The notes under the pieces are model-generated. The model made no database searches. It had not been told where the DNA came from and was given only the letters and a program-made list of their open reading frames with translations. A DNA stretch of 64,000 nt from Adenophora triphylla var. japonica. Its lineage: Eukaryota > Streptophyta > Magnoliopsida > Asterales > Campanulaceae. Every line of letters begins with the position of its first letter. Position 1 is the stretch's first letter. This document shows, piece after piece, positions 54,380 to 64,000 of this stretch. Both the position numbers and the translations under genes were made by a program. The stretch lies in NCBI GenBank assembly GCA_022495995.1, contig JAFEMH010004869.1, positions 118,501-182,500 on the forward strand, read 5' to 3'.

Positions 54380-55194
54380 GGGTGCCGTTAAGGGTATTCC
54401 ATGGATAGCCTAATGCTTGTCTAGGCGTTGCGTGTGTTCATAGAGAGGCATTGGTCTTGAGAGAGAGAGAGAGAGAGAGAGAGCATGTGCGCTATTGTAA
54501 CCCGACAAATTGTGATATGTGAATATCCTGGCTTGGTATTGCCCCCATATTTAGTCCAATCTCGTAATGATTTGGGTGAACAGATGTTGTGTTTCTTTCT
54601 TTTTGGTTACTTTCATATGGATTGTTGCGTGAGTATGAGCTACTACAGCTAGGGTATCCAAATCCCCAACATATTTCTCTTTTCATCTCTTTCAACCGAT
54701 GTTGTTCCTACAATCCTGCTTAAGATGTTGATCCTACAATCCTGCTTAAGATGTACGTATATATATATATATTGAAAATCTATTTATGAACAACCTTTTG
54801 GTTAATGCAATCTATGTGTTTGTGCTTTGGCCTGACCCAAGTTCCTTTGTTCAGTTGATATCCTTATTGTGATATGAAACTGTGATACACATCAGTAGGT
54901 AAATTCTGATTCTTAATTCTAGGATAAATTTTGCCTGACTTGCATCAGTTTGCACTAGTATTTGTTTTCTTTCATACCCAAGCTAAATTGAGCATCCCTA
55001 AGTGTTGAATTTACATGACATTGTTTGCAATATACTCTTATTTTTGGTTCTATTTTTACCCTGTTGATCCATATGGTCTTTTTCCTTTATCTTGTTTCTA
55101 TTGTCCAAAGGAAACCTGTTTTTTTTTTTTTTTTTTTCCTCAGCTACCCTGGGAGGCATCAAGTTGGACATTAACTCAGGTCAAACCATTCATG
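54380..55194. other. no gene seen; GA microsatellite
   Basis: A (GA)n run at 54460-54482. CCTACAATCCTGCTTAAGATG is repeated in tandem near 54707 and 54732. Otherwise featureless. Confidence 0.5.
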
Positions 55195-55640
55195 TCTTTT
55201 CTCAAGCTTGCCTTCTTAAATCTTAATTACTCAGTCTCCTCGGGTCTCAACATCCCCTTAATCAAACTTTTATTCCCTCCGTTCCAAAATGATCTTCTCA
55301 TTTTTTTTTCTGTTAACACGAAGGTACTTTGAGAATTTTTTTATATTGATTTAATTATCTTAATGAAAATTTGAACTTGTTTTAGATTTTCATTTGGATA
55401 ATTAAATCATATTTAAATTATTACTCAGAATACCTTTACGTTAATGACAAAAATAAATAAATAGAAAGATCATTATTTTGAGACAGAAGTATTTCTGTAT
55501 CAATGTAGAGTTGTTCACTCGAATGAATGTAATATCTCTTTGATGTTTTCGACTCTCTTATTTTAATAGATGAGTTTTTAAATTATTGGATTCCCAACTT
55601 AATTATTCTAGAAACCAAATTTATTGGTTGCATCAATTAT
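55195..55640. repeat. duplicated segment, partner at 43560-43780
   Basis: See 43560-43780. A MITE-like insert at 55273-55489 (TTCCCTCCGTTCCAAAATGA to TTTTGAGACAGAAGTA) divides this copy. Confidence 0.65.
55273..55489. mobile_element. Stowaway-like or related foldback MITE
   Basis: TTCCCTCCGTTCCAAAATGA at the left. The interior AATTATCTTAATGAAAATTT is mirrored. CATTATTTTGAGACAGAAGT is at the right. The partner copy at 43.6 kb lacks it. Confidence 0.65.
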
Positions 55641-55759
55641 GAACACGCCACACTATGATTAAAGCCCCTGCAAAAACATGACACATTATCTTGTGAACCA
55701 AATTTTGTGATATTTTCTTAACTTTGATATTCTTTCTTCCTAATATGCTTAATTCGACC

Positions 55760-55925
55760 AAGCCCCTCTTTTTTAGAGGTTGAAGAGCTAAGTCACAGCC
55801 TTCCTCTTTTACTCTTCCTCGATAGCTTCGACTGGACCCGTAGAAGATCGTTGAAGGTCTTCCTCTTCTGTCTTTCCACGACCGGCCCTTTACGCGCTTT
55901 CCTTAGTACTCTACTACGTTATTTG
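55760..55925. other. GC-richer block of unknown origin
   Basis: About 165 bases (for example CCACGACCGGCCCTTTACGC) stand out in base composition from the AT-rich surroundings. No frame or repeat explains them. Organelle-derived nuclear DNA is one possibility, but I cannot confirm it. Confidence 0.25.
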
Positions 55926-56027
55926 GGATGGGACGGTTTCTCTTTCTTTTAAAAAGAAATTTTGAAAGATATAAAGTCTATGTGAATAGGTCGATTTTAC
56001 ATGCTATTCGGAGAATCGTCCGCAAAA

Positions 56028-56034
<7 letters not shown>

Positions 56035-56105
<71 letters not shown>
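56035..56105. repeat. (TA)n then (TATG)n microsatellite
   Basis: About 25 TA units followed by five or six TATG units. It produces the poly-(Ile-Tyr) open frames on both strands, which are not genes. Confidence 0.95.
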
Positions 56106-56244
56106 TAACACTGGTGTTTTGATACTACTGGTCATGGGTTTTGACTGAATCATTTGGCTATATGTTTTTTGGTCATTGAGGGTCAATGTTTTTCTGTAAT
56201 TAAAAAAGGCTCTTTGAGCTTCTTCTGGGTCACTGAAAGACTGG

Positions 56245-56874
56245 TGATACCAAAAGTATCTAACTGGGCCAAGCGAGTAAAGTCCAGCCCTTAAGCAGTT
56301 ATTTCTACCCCATTCTCAGTGGGCCAGGCCCAATCATTACATGGCTCAAGGCCCATCTCTTGCATCAGTCGACTAAGTTCATTGTCCGACCTTATGACCC
56401 AGTCATATTTCGGGTACGATTCAACTCTACCCGACAGTCAGGTCGACCCAAACACAATTGTCGACCTCGACCTATCGAAGCAAGCGTCGACCTAACGGTT
56501 CCAGGTGTACAAACAATAACTCTTTCCATAACCGGTTCCCTACAAATCAGGAGCCATATATCAGGACACGTTCCCATGATATGTAACTGTCCCAAGAATT
56601 ACGGAGCTCATGTAGCCCACCAAAAATAACTGCTCTCATCAACTATAAATACTTCATCACTACCACGGTTTTTATGGTAACTGCTATTTTGTTATCAGAA
56701 TTTCATTATTCAATACATTTTAGCTCTCCAATCATCAAATACTTACTCTCACGCCCGAGGGTCTAAGCCGGAGACACATCCGGCTAGTCGTGGGTTCTGA
56801 TTTCAGGTCAAGGAGCTAGGTGATCAGTCCTGCCACGTGGAGGAAGATTGATAAGCACATTTCCTGTGGCATCA
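56245..56874 (+). repeat. 5' LTR of the Gypsy-type element
   Basis: Starts TGATACCAAAAGTATC and ends CCTGTGGCATCA. A CTATAAATACTTC TATA box lies near 56643. Compared with the 3' LTR it lacks ~30 bp around 56385 (CCTAACTTAGTCAGG is in the right copy only). Confidence 0.85.
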
Positions 56875-56938
56875 GTTTGGTTCCATTGCCGGGAATCGTG
56901 CATAAGCTTGACCTCGAAAGTTTTCTCAACCTGCAACA

Positions 56939-57928
56939 ATGGTAACCCCAGACGGGCATGTTACAGAGGCTTCTGACGAATTCAATGAAGTGAATGTCAA
57001 CACCAACACCAATACTAACACCAATGCAAATGCTGATTTGCCCCCTCCTCCTCCTACTCGTCATCATGCTAGGGCAACGCGCTCTAACAGCGTAGCTGAT
57101 GGCAGGGGATTGCCAGACGCAAGGAGAGAGAAGCGACCTATGGAGGGACAAGGAGCTCCACCTCCTCCAAAACGTCCAACTGGACAGTTGAATGCTGGAA
57201 ATAGGGCAGGTCCCTCATCCAACCCTCCGAGCAAGAAGGAGATGCTGCTAGAGCGAGCTCAGATTTTGGCTGAGTTAATAGCCATGGAGGAGGCTGAACA
57301 AGCGGATAGAAGGTCTGAGAGGGTGGCTCCATCTCAAATTTCAAACAGGGAGCGTGCCAGGAGTACTAGACCAAATGAGACTGTGGGACAAAATGTTGAT
57401 CAAAGGATGGTGGTCCGACCTCAATCACCTATTCATGTTCCAAGTGACGACCTCAGGGCTAGTCTCACTAGGAACAGGGAACAAGAGGCACAGTCAGACT
57501 TGAGGACGCAGTTAGAGGCCAACCGAAGCCGACGTGGTTCGCCTGCCCGGACGCAAAGGTCGCAGTCTCATAGAGACAGAAATGGGCGCAGGTCGCCTAT
57601 AAGAGAGGGAAGGTGCAGGTCGCCACCCAGAGATGATAGGCGCAGGTCGCTACCCAGGGATGAAAGGCGCAGGTCGCCACTAAGAGACGACAGGAACAGA
57701 TCACCAGTCCGATCAGAAAGGGCACCTTCTCACAGAGATAGGAGAAGCAGGCAGGTAACTCCCCCCAGAAGTGAAGGTCAGAGGTCGAATCGTCCCCCTG
57801 TTTGGAGAAGACGGACGATCTTAGTGGAGCCGTCGCTCCACGAGCCGCCATATCTGTACAATAAAAAGAGGAAGCAGGGGAGTCACTCCCATGATCACAT
57901 TCAGTCGACCTACCTAAGGGCGACCTAG
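56939..57928 (+). CDS. gag-like protein with RS-type repeats (Gypsy element)
   Basis: An intact frame of 329 codons starting just inside the primer-binding site. The N-terminal part has an (Asn-Thr)n run and a Pro run. Residues ~95-125 are predicted helical (KKEMLLERAQILAELIAMEE). From about residue 195 to 295 it is dominated by Arg-Ser-Pro with a 9-residue repeat, RRRSPxRDD, encoded by a 27-base repeat (units at about 57611, 57638, 57665 and 57692). No zinc knuckle or catalytic motif is seen. It occupies the gag position. The RS tract resembles splicing-factor domains in composition only, and a role in RNA binding is inference. Confidence 0.6.
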   Translation: MVTPDGHVTEASDEFNEVNVNTNTNTNTNANADLPPPPPTRHHARATRSNSVADGRGLPDARREKRPMEGQGAPPPPKRPTGQLNAGNRAGPSSNPPSKKEMLLERAQILAELIAMEEAEQADRRSERVAPSQISNRERARSTRPNETVGQNVDQRMVVRPQSPIHVPSDDLRASLTRNREQEAQSDLRTQLEANRSRRGSPARTQRSQSHRDRNGRRSPIREGRCRSPPRDDRRRSLPRDERRRSPLRDDRNRSPVRSERAPSHRDRRSRQVTPPRSEGQRSNRPPVWRRRTILVEPSLHEPPYLYNKKRKQGSHSHDHIQSTYLRAT

Positions 57929-58736
57929 ACTCCCCTGGAAAACCTATTCTGTTTCTAAGGAAGGAGGGTTTATTGACGTCTCTAACATAGAACAAGGCTA
58001 TGTGATCGAGCAATTCGTGGAAAAGATGAAAGGGGACAATGTTCGAGTCGTCAATTGCTATGTTAACTACATCCCCTCCAATGGGCAATCCAATTTCACC
58101 AAAACTCAACCCCCACCTTGCCAAGATGGAGATACATTCATTCAGGGACATCTCTTTTCACTCATCACCTACGTGCTTGTAAACCCTACGGTTAAAGATG
58201 CAATATCCATACCAGGCTCCAGGCTCACTACTGAAGGTCCTAGCCATGGCGGAAACAAAAACAGAGCAAAAATTAAAGCCCTAAAGCAAGTATAAGAGAG
58301 AAATACCTCAGTTGATTGCAAAAAGGGAAGCTGTTGCCGAAGACGAAAGCTCGGATTAAATCCTATTGCTGTTCTACAATAATCGCCAAGGAGGTATGAG
58401 AGCTTGAAGACGGTAAAAATTCTAAACGGAGAAGGATTCTACTATTTGTATTTTTCGAATTTGGAAGGGGAAAAGGAAAATTTGAAAATTAATTTCCTAT
58501 TTAATTGGGAAAACAGTTCCCAAGACGGATTATCAAACGTCTAATTGTAATGATTACAGAAAAACGACGCTCCTTCCTGGGATCCGACCGTTCGTCGCCA
58601 ACGTTCGTGGATCGTGCCACGTCACCGTTGGTCGACCAAACTTCAAGAGCGAGTAGCGACCTGCGAGTTGCATCTATCCTCATCAAAATTTCCTTAACTT
58701 CCTAGTCGACAAAGTCAACTCGAAAGTTGGGGGCAT
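57929..58736 (+). other. remaining interior of the Gypsy-type element
   Basis: Contains a 97-codon frame (58002-58295) without recognisable domains and untranslated DNA up to the polypurine tract. The pol region expected here is missing. Confidence 0.5.
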
Positions 58737-59387
58737 TGAACATACCAAAAGTATCTAACCTGGGCCCGAGTAAAGCCCACCTCAAGCGATTATTTCTACC
58801 CCATTCTCGGTGGGTCGGACCCAATCATTACATGGCTCAAGGCCCATCTCTTGCATCGATCGACTAAGTTCATTGTCCAGGCCTATTAGGTCCCGACCTA
58901 ACTTAGTCAGGACCTTATGACCCGGTCATATTTCGGATACGATCCAACTCTGCCCGACTTACCAAACACAATTGTCGACCTCGACCTACCGAAGCAAGCG
59001 TCGACCTAACGGTTCCAGGTGTACAAACAATAACTCTTTCCATAACCGGTTCCCTACAAATCAGGAGCCATAACAGGACACGTTCCCATGATATGTAACT
59101 GTCCCAAGAATCACGGAGCTCATGTAGCCCACCAAAAATAACCGCTCTCATCAACTATAAATACTTCATCACTACCACTTAAGTATAAGGTAACTGCTAT
59201 TTTGTTATCAGAATTCCATTATTCAATACATTTTAGCTCTCCAATCATCAAATACTTACTCTCACGCCCGAGGGTCTAAGCCGGAGACACATCCGGCTAG
59301 TCGTGGGTTCTGATTTCAGGTCAAGGAGCTAGGTGATCAGTCCTGCCACGTGGAGGAAGATTGATAAGTACATTTCCTGCGGCATCA
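58737..59387 (+). repeat. 3' LTR of the Gypsy-type element
   Basis: Starts TGAACATACCAAAAGTATC and ends CCTGCGGCATCA. It matches the left LTR throughout with scattered differences and a few indels. Confidence 0.85.
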
Positions 59388-59499
59388 AGAGCAATGGTGT
59401 TGCCGCGTAGACGAATCATGGACAAATGTTGTATTCGGTAATGTCACGTCAACAATACCTTCATAAATAAGTGACTTTTCAATTTTTTCCCCTTAGCTA

Positions 59500-60190
59500 A
59501 TAGTATTAGCTAATAATATTAGTTACTAGAAAAGATAACTATTATAGTAAATAATACTTAATAGTTAACTATTTTGGTTAACTATATATGTTAACTATTA
59601 CTATTAATAGTATTAGTTAACCATATAGTTAATATATAAGTTAACTATTACTATTAATAGTATTAGTTAATTATAATACTTACAATATATGTTAACTATT
59701 ACTATTAATAATATTAGTTAATCATAATAGTTACTATATACTCCCTCCGTCCCACTTCACTTGGCACTAATTTTCATTTTGGGTCGTCCCACTTCACTTG
59801 GCACTGTCCAAAATGGAAAAGAATATTCACTATTTCCTCCACTCATTCTTTCTCCTACTTCACTTTTACACTCACAACATTCTCTCTCCTAACTATTCCT
59901 CCCACTCATTCTCTCTCCTATTTAATTCTTCATACTCACAACATTTAACTTTTTCTCTTTCTTACATCACTTTTCTTTAATTCCTACACCCAAAAAGTTG
60001 GTGCCAAGTGAACCGGGACGGAGGGAGTATGTTAACTATTACTATTAATAGATTAGGTAATTGTAATAGTTATTATATATGTTAATAATTACTATTAATA
60101 ATATTAGTTAATTATAATAGTAATTATATAAGTTAATTATTACTATTAATAGTATTAGTTAATTATAATAGTCATAATATATGTTAATTA
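59500..60190. repeat. ~50-bp AT-rich satellite split by a MITE
   Basis: Units containing GTTAACTATTACTATTAATA start at 59590, 59640, 59691, 60031, 60081, 60132 and 60183 (period 50-51, ignoring the MITE). Each unit is partly self-complementary (TTAACTA...TAGTTAA). Confidence 0.8.
59741..60027. mobile_element. Stowaway-like MITE inside the satellite
   Basis: CTCCCTCCGTCCCACTTCAC to GTGAACCGGGACGGAGGGAG with TA flanks. The satellite phase resumes directly after it. Confidence 0.9.
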
Positions 60191-61221
60191 TTACATAAAC
60201 CCCTTTGGATATGAAAGGTCATAGGTTAGACATTCATTTATTAAGAGATAATGTATACATTCATGTATGAAAGATTATTTGTTCATAACCATTCAAGAAT
60301 TTGAAAGATTTGATATGTTTGAATGTATTTTGTGCATGTCTTTTTAGATTTCGTTCTTCAACTCCTTAATTAATAATTAATAATTAATAATTAATAATAT
60401 AAAAAAAAAATTAATCACTTTTAATATAAAAATTCGTACGGTCTTTGCTTGAGATATAAATATGAGAAAGGATGTTTGTTTTTGTTGTTGTTGTATTTCA
60501 ACTCTCACCTTCATGTGCGTGATATTTTTGATTGATTTTGTTGATGAAAATTGGTGGGCTTCATTAATATTGTCATGTTTATATTTCTTGCAGCTACCTA
60601 TGTGGATGCTTTTGAGATTGTTGTTGTTCAAAGTTGTAAGATTCATTGTTTTATACTTTGTTTCTTTAAGTTCCTATTTTTTGTTAATGATTTTTTTTAA
60701 TATTACATATGTAACTTTTGTTGGTTGTTACTAATTCTTCTTTATCTAATTGCAGAAACCTTTATACATTCTTCCTTCATTTGACTTGGTTTTAGACTTC
60801 AAATTTGATGTAATAAAAATCATGAAGCACTATTAAGGGCTACTGTGATTTGCAAAAATCATAGTAAAATAAATGCATGAAAATTTTGAGATTTGTAAAT
60901 TGCAATCTCTTCTTAACCAATGAAAGTATGCTCATGGATATTCACATGATTTTATGTATATTATAAGTATTTATTTTAACCCATCTCGCATGAATCTAGA
61001 AGTTGAAAACTTTTAGATTTATGTATTTTTATGTTATGTACAACATTCATGTTTTGAGTTTTTCCATTTGAGGTCGTTTTCATGATTGAATTTGTCAATC
61101 TTTTACTAATATGCTTTATTGCCAGCAACTAACAATACTAATATATGAGTGAGAGAAGTCAATTATCTATAAAATTAAAATTTAATTCGTAATAATAATA
61201 ATTCACCATTATAATCAAATA
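60191..61221. other. no gene seen
   Basis: AT-rich. (TTAATTAATAA)n run at 60365-60398. A 90-codon hydrophobic frame (60462-60734) has no family features and is likely chance. Confidence 0.5.
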
Positions 61222-61454
61222 CTTCCTCCATCCCAAAATGTTTGTCCCATTTGATTTTTTTGTTGAACTTTGATCACAAATATATGACAATTTAATTATG
61301 TTCATGAAATTCTAAAAATTTCTATTGATTCACCATTAATAATATTATCAAAAACAACTTTTAGAATTTTATGAACATGATTAATCTCTCATAAATTTGC
61401 GGTCAAAATTTAACAAAAAAGTCAAATGGAACAAACATTTTGGGGCAGAGGGAG
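61222..61454. mobile_element. foldback MITE (CTTCCTCCATCCCAAAATGT type)
   Basis: The arms pair along most of the length: CCCAAAATGTTTGTCCCATT is mirrored by AATGGAACAAACATTTTGGG, and AATTATGTTCATGAAATTCT by AGAATTTTATGAACATGATT. Confidence 0.8.
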
Positions 61455-61884
61455 TATTAATTATCATAATAAATACAAATTATGTAAACAAAAGCTAAAA
61501 AAATTAACACAATTCTCCTAAATTTATAAGCAAACGTCTTAATTCATATACAATATACTTTTATTACAAAAAAATTATTATGTTAATTTATTAAATAAAA
61601 ACAAAATATAAAAAATTGACAAATTAGTTTTTGGTGCAAAGCACGGATTACCCACTAATATAGATAATGACGGTAATTAGTCCTACTACTTGCATGATAA
61701 AGACTCGTGTCAATCTATCTATGAGTGAATTTGGCATGATTATTTTGTTGGTCTGGACTCAATACATACTGGGCCTTTATGAAGTCCAATAAGGAGGAAA
61801 GATCCAAACGCCAATATGAAAAGCCGTGTTTCATGCCATTCTCGATGAGATTTAAGGTTCAATCTCTCGATATTATTAAAAATA
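61455..61884. other. no gene seen; possible Helitron 3' end near 61655
   Basis: GTGCAAAGCACGGATTACCC then ACTAAT resembles a degenerate Helitron terminus on the plus strand. No 5' partner identified. Confidence 0.35.
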
Positions 61885-62158
61885 TTAGTAAAAATCCGTG
61901 TTCGAGGACACGTGATATTTTTTAATTAAAAGTGAGGGCAAAATGGGAAAGGGACAATTTAGTGAGAGTTAAATGAGAAAAAAACTTTTGGCACTATTCA
62001 TATAACTATTCATCCCATTTCCCTCATTTATACTATAGATTAATTAAAAGTGAGAGTAAAATGAAAAAAAGACAACTTAGTGAGAATAAAATGAAAAAAA
62101 AAATCTTTTAACACTATTCATACAACTATTATCCTAGTTCCCTCATTTATACTATAGA
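61885..62158 (-). mobile_element. two mini-Helitrons in tandem
   Basis: On the minus strand each starts TCTATAGTATAAATGAGGGA (5' ends at 62158 and 62039). The one at 61885-62039 ends with the hairpin region CACGTGTCC-TCG-AACACGG and CTAAT. The right-hand copy (62040-62158) keeps only its 5' part, so its 5' half abuts the next element. Same family as 1978-2141. Confidence 0.65.
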
Positions 62159-62470
62159 TAGTTAGTGTGTAAAGAATCAGTTGTTTTCGGAAATTTTGCT
62201 TAATTATACATATGCTTTCCACTCAGATTGAGTGCATAATTATTTGTGGGTGTTATTCAGGAGTCAAAGCCATAATTATTTTGTTCGGCAGGCTGAAGTG
62301 GTCTTATCATAACTAAGGTGGGGGGTTTGGGACTACATGAATCGTAATGATTTTTAAGGTTCAAGGAGACTTGAAAATCAATGTATTTTCCTTGTTATTG
62401 GGTGCGTCTGCAACATGGACTCAAAAGAGGGGACATGTGCCATTGCTACTGCTTGCTTCTGCTATATATA

Positions 62471-62730
62471 CTACCTCCGTCAAAATGGGAAAACTTTACA
62501 GCTTTACTATTTCAGAACTGCGGAAAATGGTAAATAATGTTATTAAAGTATGTGTTGTGAGTGGGAGGAGAGAGAATGAGTGGAGAGAATAGTAAATTTG
62601 AAAGTGTTGTGAGTGGGGGAGAGAGAATGAACAGATAATAAGAATTTTTTTTTCCTTTTAGGAAAGTTTTTGACTTTAAAGTGGACGCCCAAAATAATAA
62701 AAGGGTAATGTTTTATGGGATGAGAGGAAG
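62471..62730. mobile_element. Stowaway-like MITE, decayed
   Basis: CTACCTCCGTCAAAATGGGA to TTATGGGATGAGAGGAAG, with GGAGAGAGAATGAGTGG interior repeats. It directly adjoins the next MITE. Confidence 0.65.
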
Positions 62731-62732
62731 TA

Positions 62733-62960
62733 TCTCTTCGTCCCAATCTAAATGTCCAAATTGACCAAAATTTTGACTTAGACATAAATGCAAATCTAAT
62801 CATCCTATTGAAATTTTAAAAATTGTTATTGATAAATAAATTAATTATTTATCAATAACAATTTTTAAAATTTCAATAAGATGATTAGATTTGCATTTTA
62901 TGTCTAAGTCAAACTTTTTTTTTTTTGTTGACTTGGACATTTAGATTGGGACGGAGGTAG
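62733..62960. mobile_element. near-perfect foldback MITE
   Basis: The arms pair from tip to centre: CGTCCCAATCTAAATGTCCA with TGGACATTTAGATTGGGACG, and AAATCTAATCATCCTATTGA with TCAATAAGATGATTAGATTT. The turn is at about 62840. The main asymmetry is an extra T run in the right arm. Confidence 0.85.
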
Positions 62961-62966
62961 TATATA

Positions 62967-63275
62967 ATAGTAAAAATTCGTGTTTGAGAACATGTGATAT
63001 TTTTTAATTAAAAGTGAGGGCAAAATAAAAAAGGGACAACTTAGTGAGGGTAAAATGGGAAAAAAACTTTTCACACTATTCATACAACTATTCATCTCAC
63101 TTCCCTCATTTATACTATACTCGTAAAAGCCCGTGTCCAAGAACACGTGTTTTTTTTTTTTAAAGGGCAAAATAGGAAAGGGACAACTTAGTGAGGGCAA
63201 AATAGGAAAGTTGGCATTTGATACTGTTCATAGTCATAGTACTGTAGCAAGGACCGTTCTCATTTATACTATAGA
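62967..63275 (-). mobile_element. two or three mini-Helitrons in tandem
   Basis: The same family as 1978-2141 and 61885-62158. One copy spans 62967-63119 and the next 63120-63275, the latter with an intact hairpin CACGTGTTCTTGGACACGG on the minus strand. A third 5' tip (TCATTTATACTATA) follows at about 63297-63310 and runs into a TA microsatellite. Confidence 0.65.
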
Positions 63276-63301
63276 TATATTCATCTCACTTTCCTCATTT
63301 A

Positions 63302-63303
<2 letters not shown>

Positions 63304-63352
<49 letters not shown>
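63304..63352. repeat. (TA)n microsatellite
   Basis: About 24 TA units. It creates the poly-(Ile-Tyr) frame at 63133-63432, which is not a gene. Confidence 0.95.
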
Positions 63353-63355
<3 letters not shown>

Positions 63356-63558
63356 GTATTTTAAAATTATCTTGTGAAAATATTTTGATTTCAAAAAGTA
63401 TTAATACATGTGTTATTAAGTGTCAATATTAATGTAAAAAAATATCGATATTAGTGTAAACGAGTGAAGTGGTAGTGTAAAAGAGTAACCGCGTTGGTGT
63501 AAAAAAGTGTTAGTTTAGTTTAAAATAGTGTATGTGTGTTTGAGTAACAATACATGTA

Positions 63559-63791
63559 GGGCTCGTTTGGTTGCCGGATAAGGATTAGCAGTATTATTAA
63601 TGAGGGAATTATTATGGAAGAGATTAATAATACTTTCCTGAGATCAGTATAATTAGTGAGGATTAAGATCTAATCCTAATAAATCGGCTTAATTATCCGA
63701 ATGTCTAATTTATAACCAAACACCCTCTTAATAAACCTTATTAATCCTGATGAATGTTATCCCGTCTTAAGCCTTCTAACCAAACGGCCCC
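63559..63791. mobile_element. MITE with GGGCTCGTTTGGTTG ends
   Basis: The left end is GGGCTCGTTTGGTTGCC; the right end, ACCAAACGGCCCC, is inverted. GTA is on both sides (63556-63558, 63792-63794). The interior is foldback-like (GGATTAAGATCTAATCC). PIF/Harbinger- or hAT-like by its ends. Confidence 0.7.
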
Positions 63792-63799
63792 GTAGAGTC

Positions 63800-64000
63800 T
63801 AGAGAAGCCCATCCGGTCATGAACCGACAGTTCGGATCGGAACCGGACCGTCAAAGAACCAGCGTGAAATCGGAACCGGCGGTTACCCGGTCTGGTTAAG
63901 GTTCATCTTTTTCAAAACCGGAGAATCGGTGGTTCATGAACCGTGAACCGGACCGGCTGTAACAAGTAAAAAACAATTTTTTTTGATGTAATTTTATTTA
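63800..64000. mobile_element. edge of an element with AACCGG subterminal repeats
   Basis: Dense GGAACCGGACCG, AAACCGGAG and TGAACCGTGAACCGG motifs like those at the ends of the hAT at 21500-25001. Only one end is in the window. Confidence 0.4.

Larger units (their letters stand above)
56245..59387 (+). mobile_element. Gypsy-type LTR retrotransposon lacking pol
   Basis: Two LTRs (56245-56874 and 58737-59387) flank 1.86 kb. After the left LTR, TTGGTTCCATTGCCGGGAAT resembles the primer-binding site used by plant Tat/Athila-type Gypsy elements. Before the right LTR, AAAGTTGGGGGCAT is a polypurine tract. One gag-like frame is present. No protease, reverse transcriptase, RNase H or integrase is found. 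No clear 5-bp target duplication is seen (ACTGG versus AGAGC). Confidence 0.8.

Noticed and set aside
55928..56186. (Ile-Tyr)n proteins on both strands; likewise 63133-63432
   Set aside because: Products of TA/TATG microsatellites.
57597..58151. 184-codon minus-strand frame
   Set aside because: Antisense to the repetitive gag-like frame; its repeats mirror the RS-coding repeat.
60462..60734. 90-codon hydrophobic, Cys-rich protein
   Set aside because: AT-rich sequence reads easily as Phe/Leu/Ile; no homology or promoter evidence.

Overview
This window looks like intergenic and accessory DNA from a dicot plant nuclear genome. It is AT-rich and carries few genes, most of them split by introns. 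It is packed with plant-type transposable elements: Stowaway-like MITEs with CTCCCTCCGTCCC ends, Helitrons, MULEs, hAT, CACTA, PIF/Harbinger-like MITEs, an Au-like SINE, and Copia- and Gypsy-type LTR elements. The species cannot be named from sequence alone.

Layout. 0-8.4 kb: a possible 5' exon at the left edge, then MITEs and a Helitron complex holding a ~1 kb foldback and many copies of an AT-rich block. 8.65-11.19 kb: a long-TIR MULE carrying an intronless TMCO1-like reading frame, whose 3' end is broken by a second MULE. 11.2-14.6 kb: a CACTA 3' end with a decayed transposase, then a 1-kb palindromic TTATAAG array. 14.8-17.6 kb: a pol-less Copia element with two LTRs and a GATCT target duplication. 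18.1-18.3 kb: exon 1 of a membrin-type Golgi SNARE gene on the minus strand. 20.0-20.7 kb: a 348-bp tandem duplication.

21.2-55.6 kb is a nest of segmental duplications. Two near-complete copies of a gene for an organellar single-stranded DNA-binding protein (OSB, PDF-motif family) lie at 25.9-28.6 kb and 31.4-34.3 kb. A third is a truncated pseudogene (47.1-48.6 kb) and a fourth is only an intron fragment (44.4-45.5 kb). Two intronless F-box/DUF295 genes (36.5-37.6 and 51.6-52.7 kb) sit downstream of OSB copies and were duplicated with them. Comparing the copies gives natural empty sites, so the target duplications of several elements can be read directly: TA for a Stowaway MITE, 9 bp for a MULE-like foldback, AAAAT for an LTR-like insert, and 4 bp for a TIR element. 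One OSB copy has had its C-terminus replaced by the LTR-like insert. Upstream of the first OSB copy is a four-level nest: an outer element, then a hAT (8-bp TSD), then a trinucleotide array, then a Copia-type LTR.

55.7-64 kb: a Gypsy-type LTR element with a gag-like ORF containing a 9-residue RS repeat, a 50-bp AT satellite split by a MITE, two clusters of very short Helitrons, foldback MITEs, and the edge of another element. The OSB and F-box proteins are unrelated in function (organelle DNA versus SCF ubiquitin ligase); their proximity reflects shared duplication. Apart from the OSB, F-box, TMCO1-like and membrin coding sequences I found no host gene I could name.
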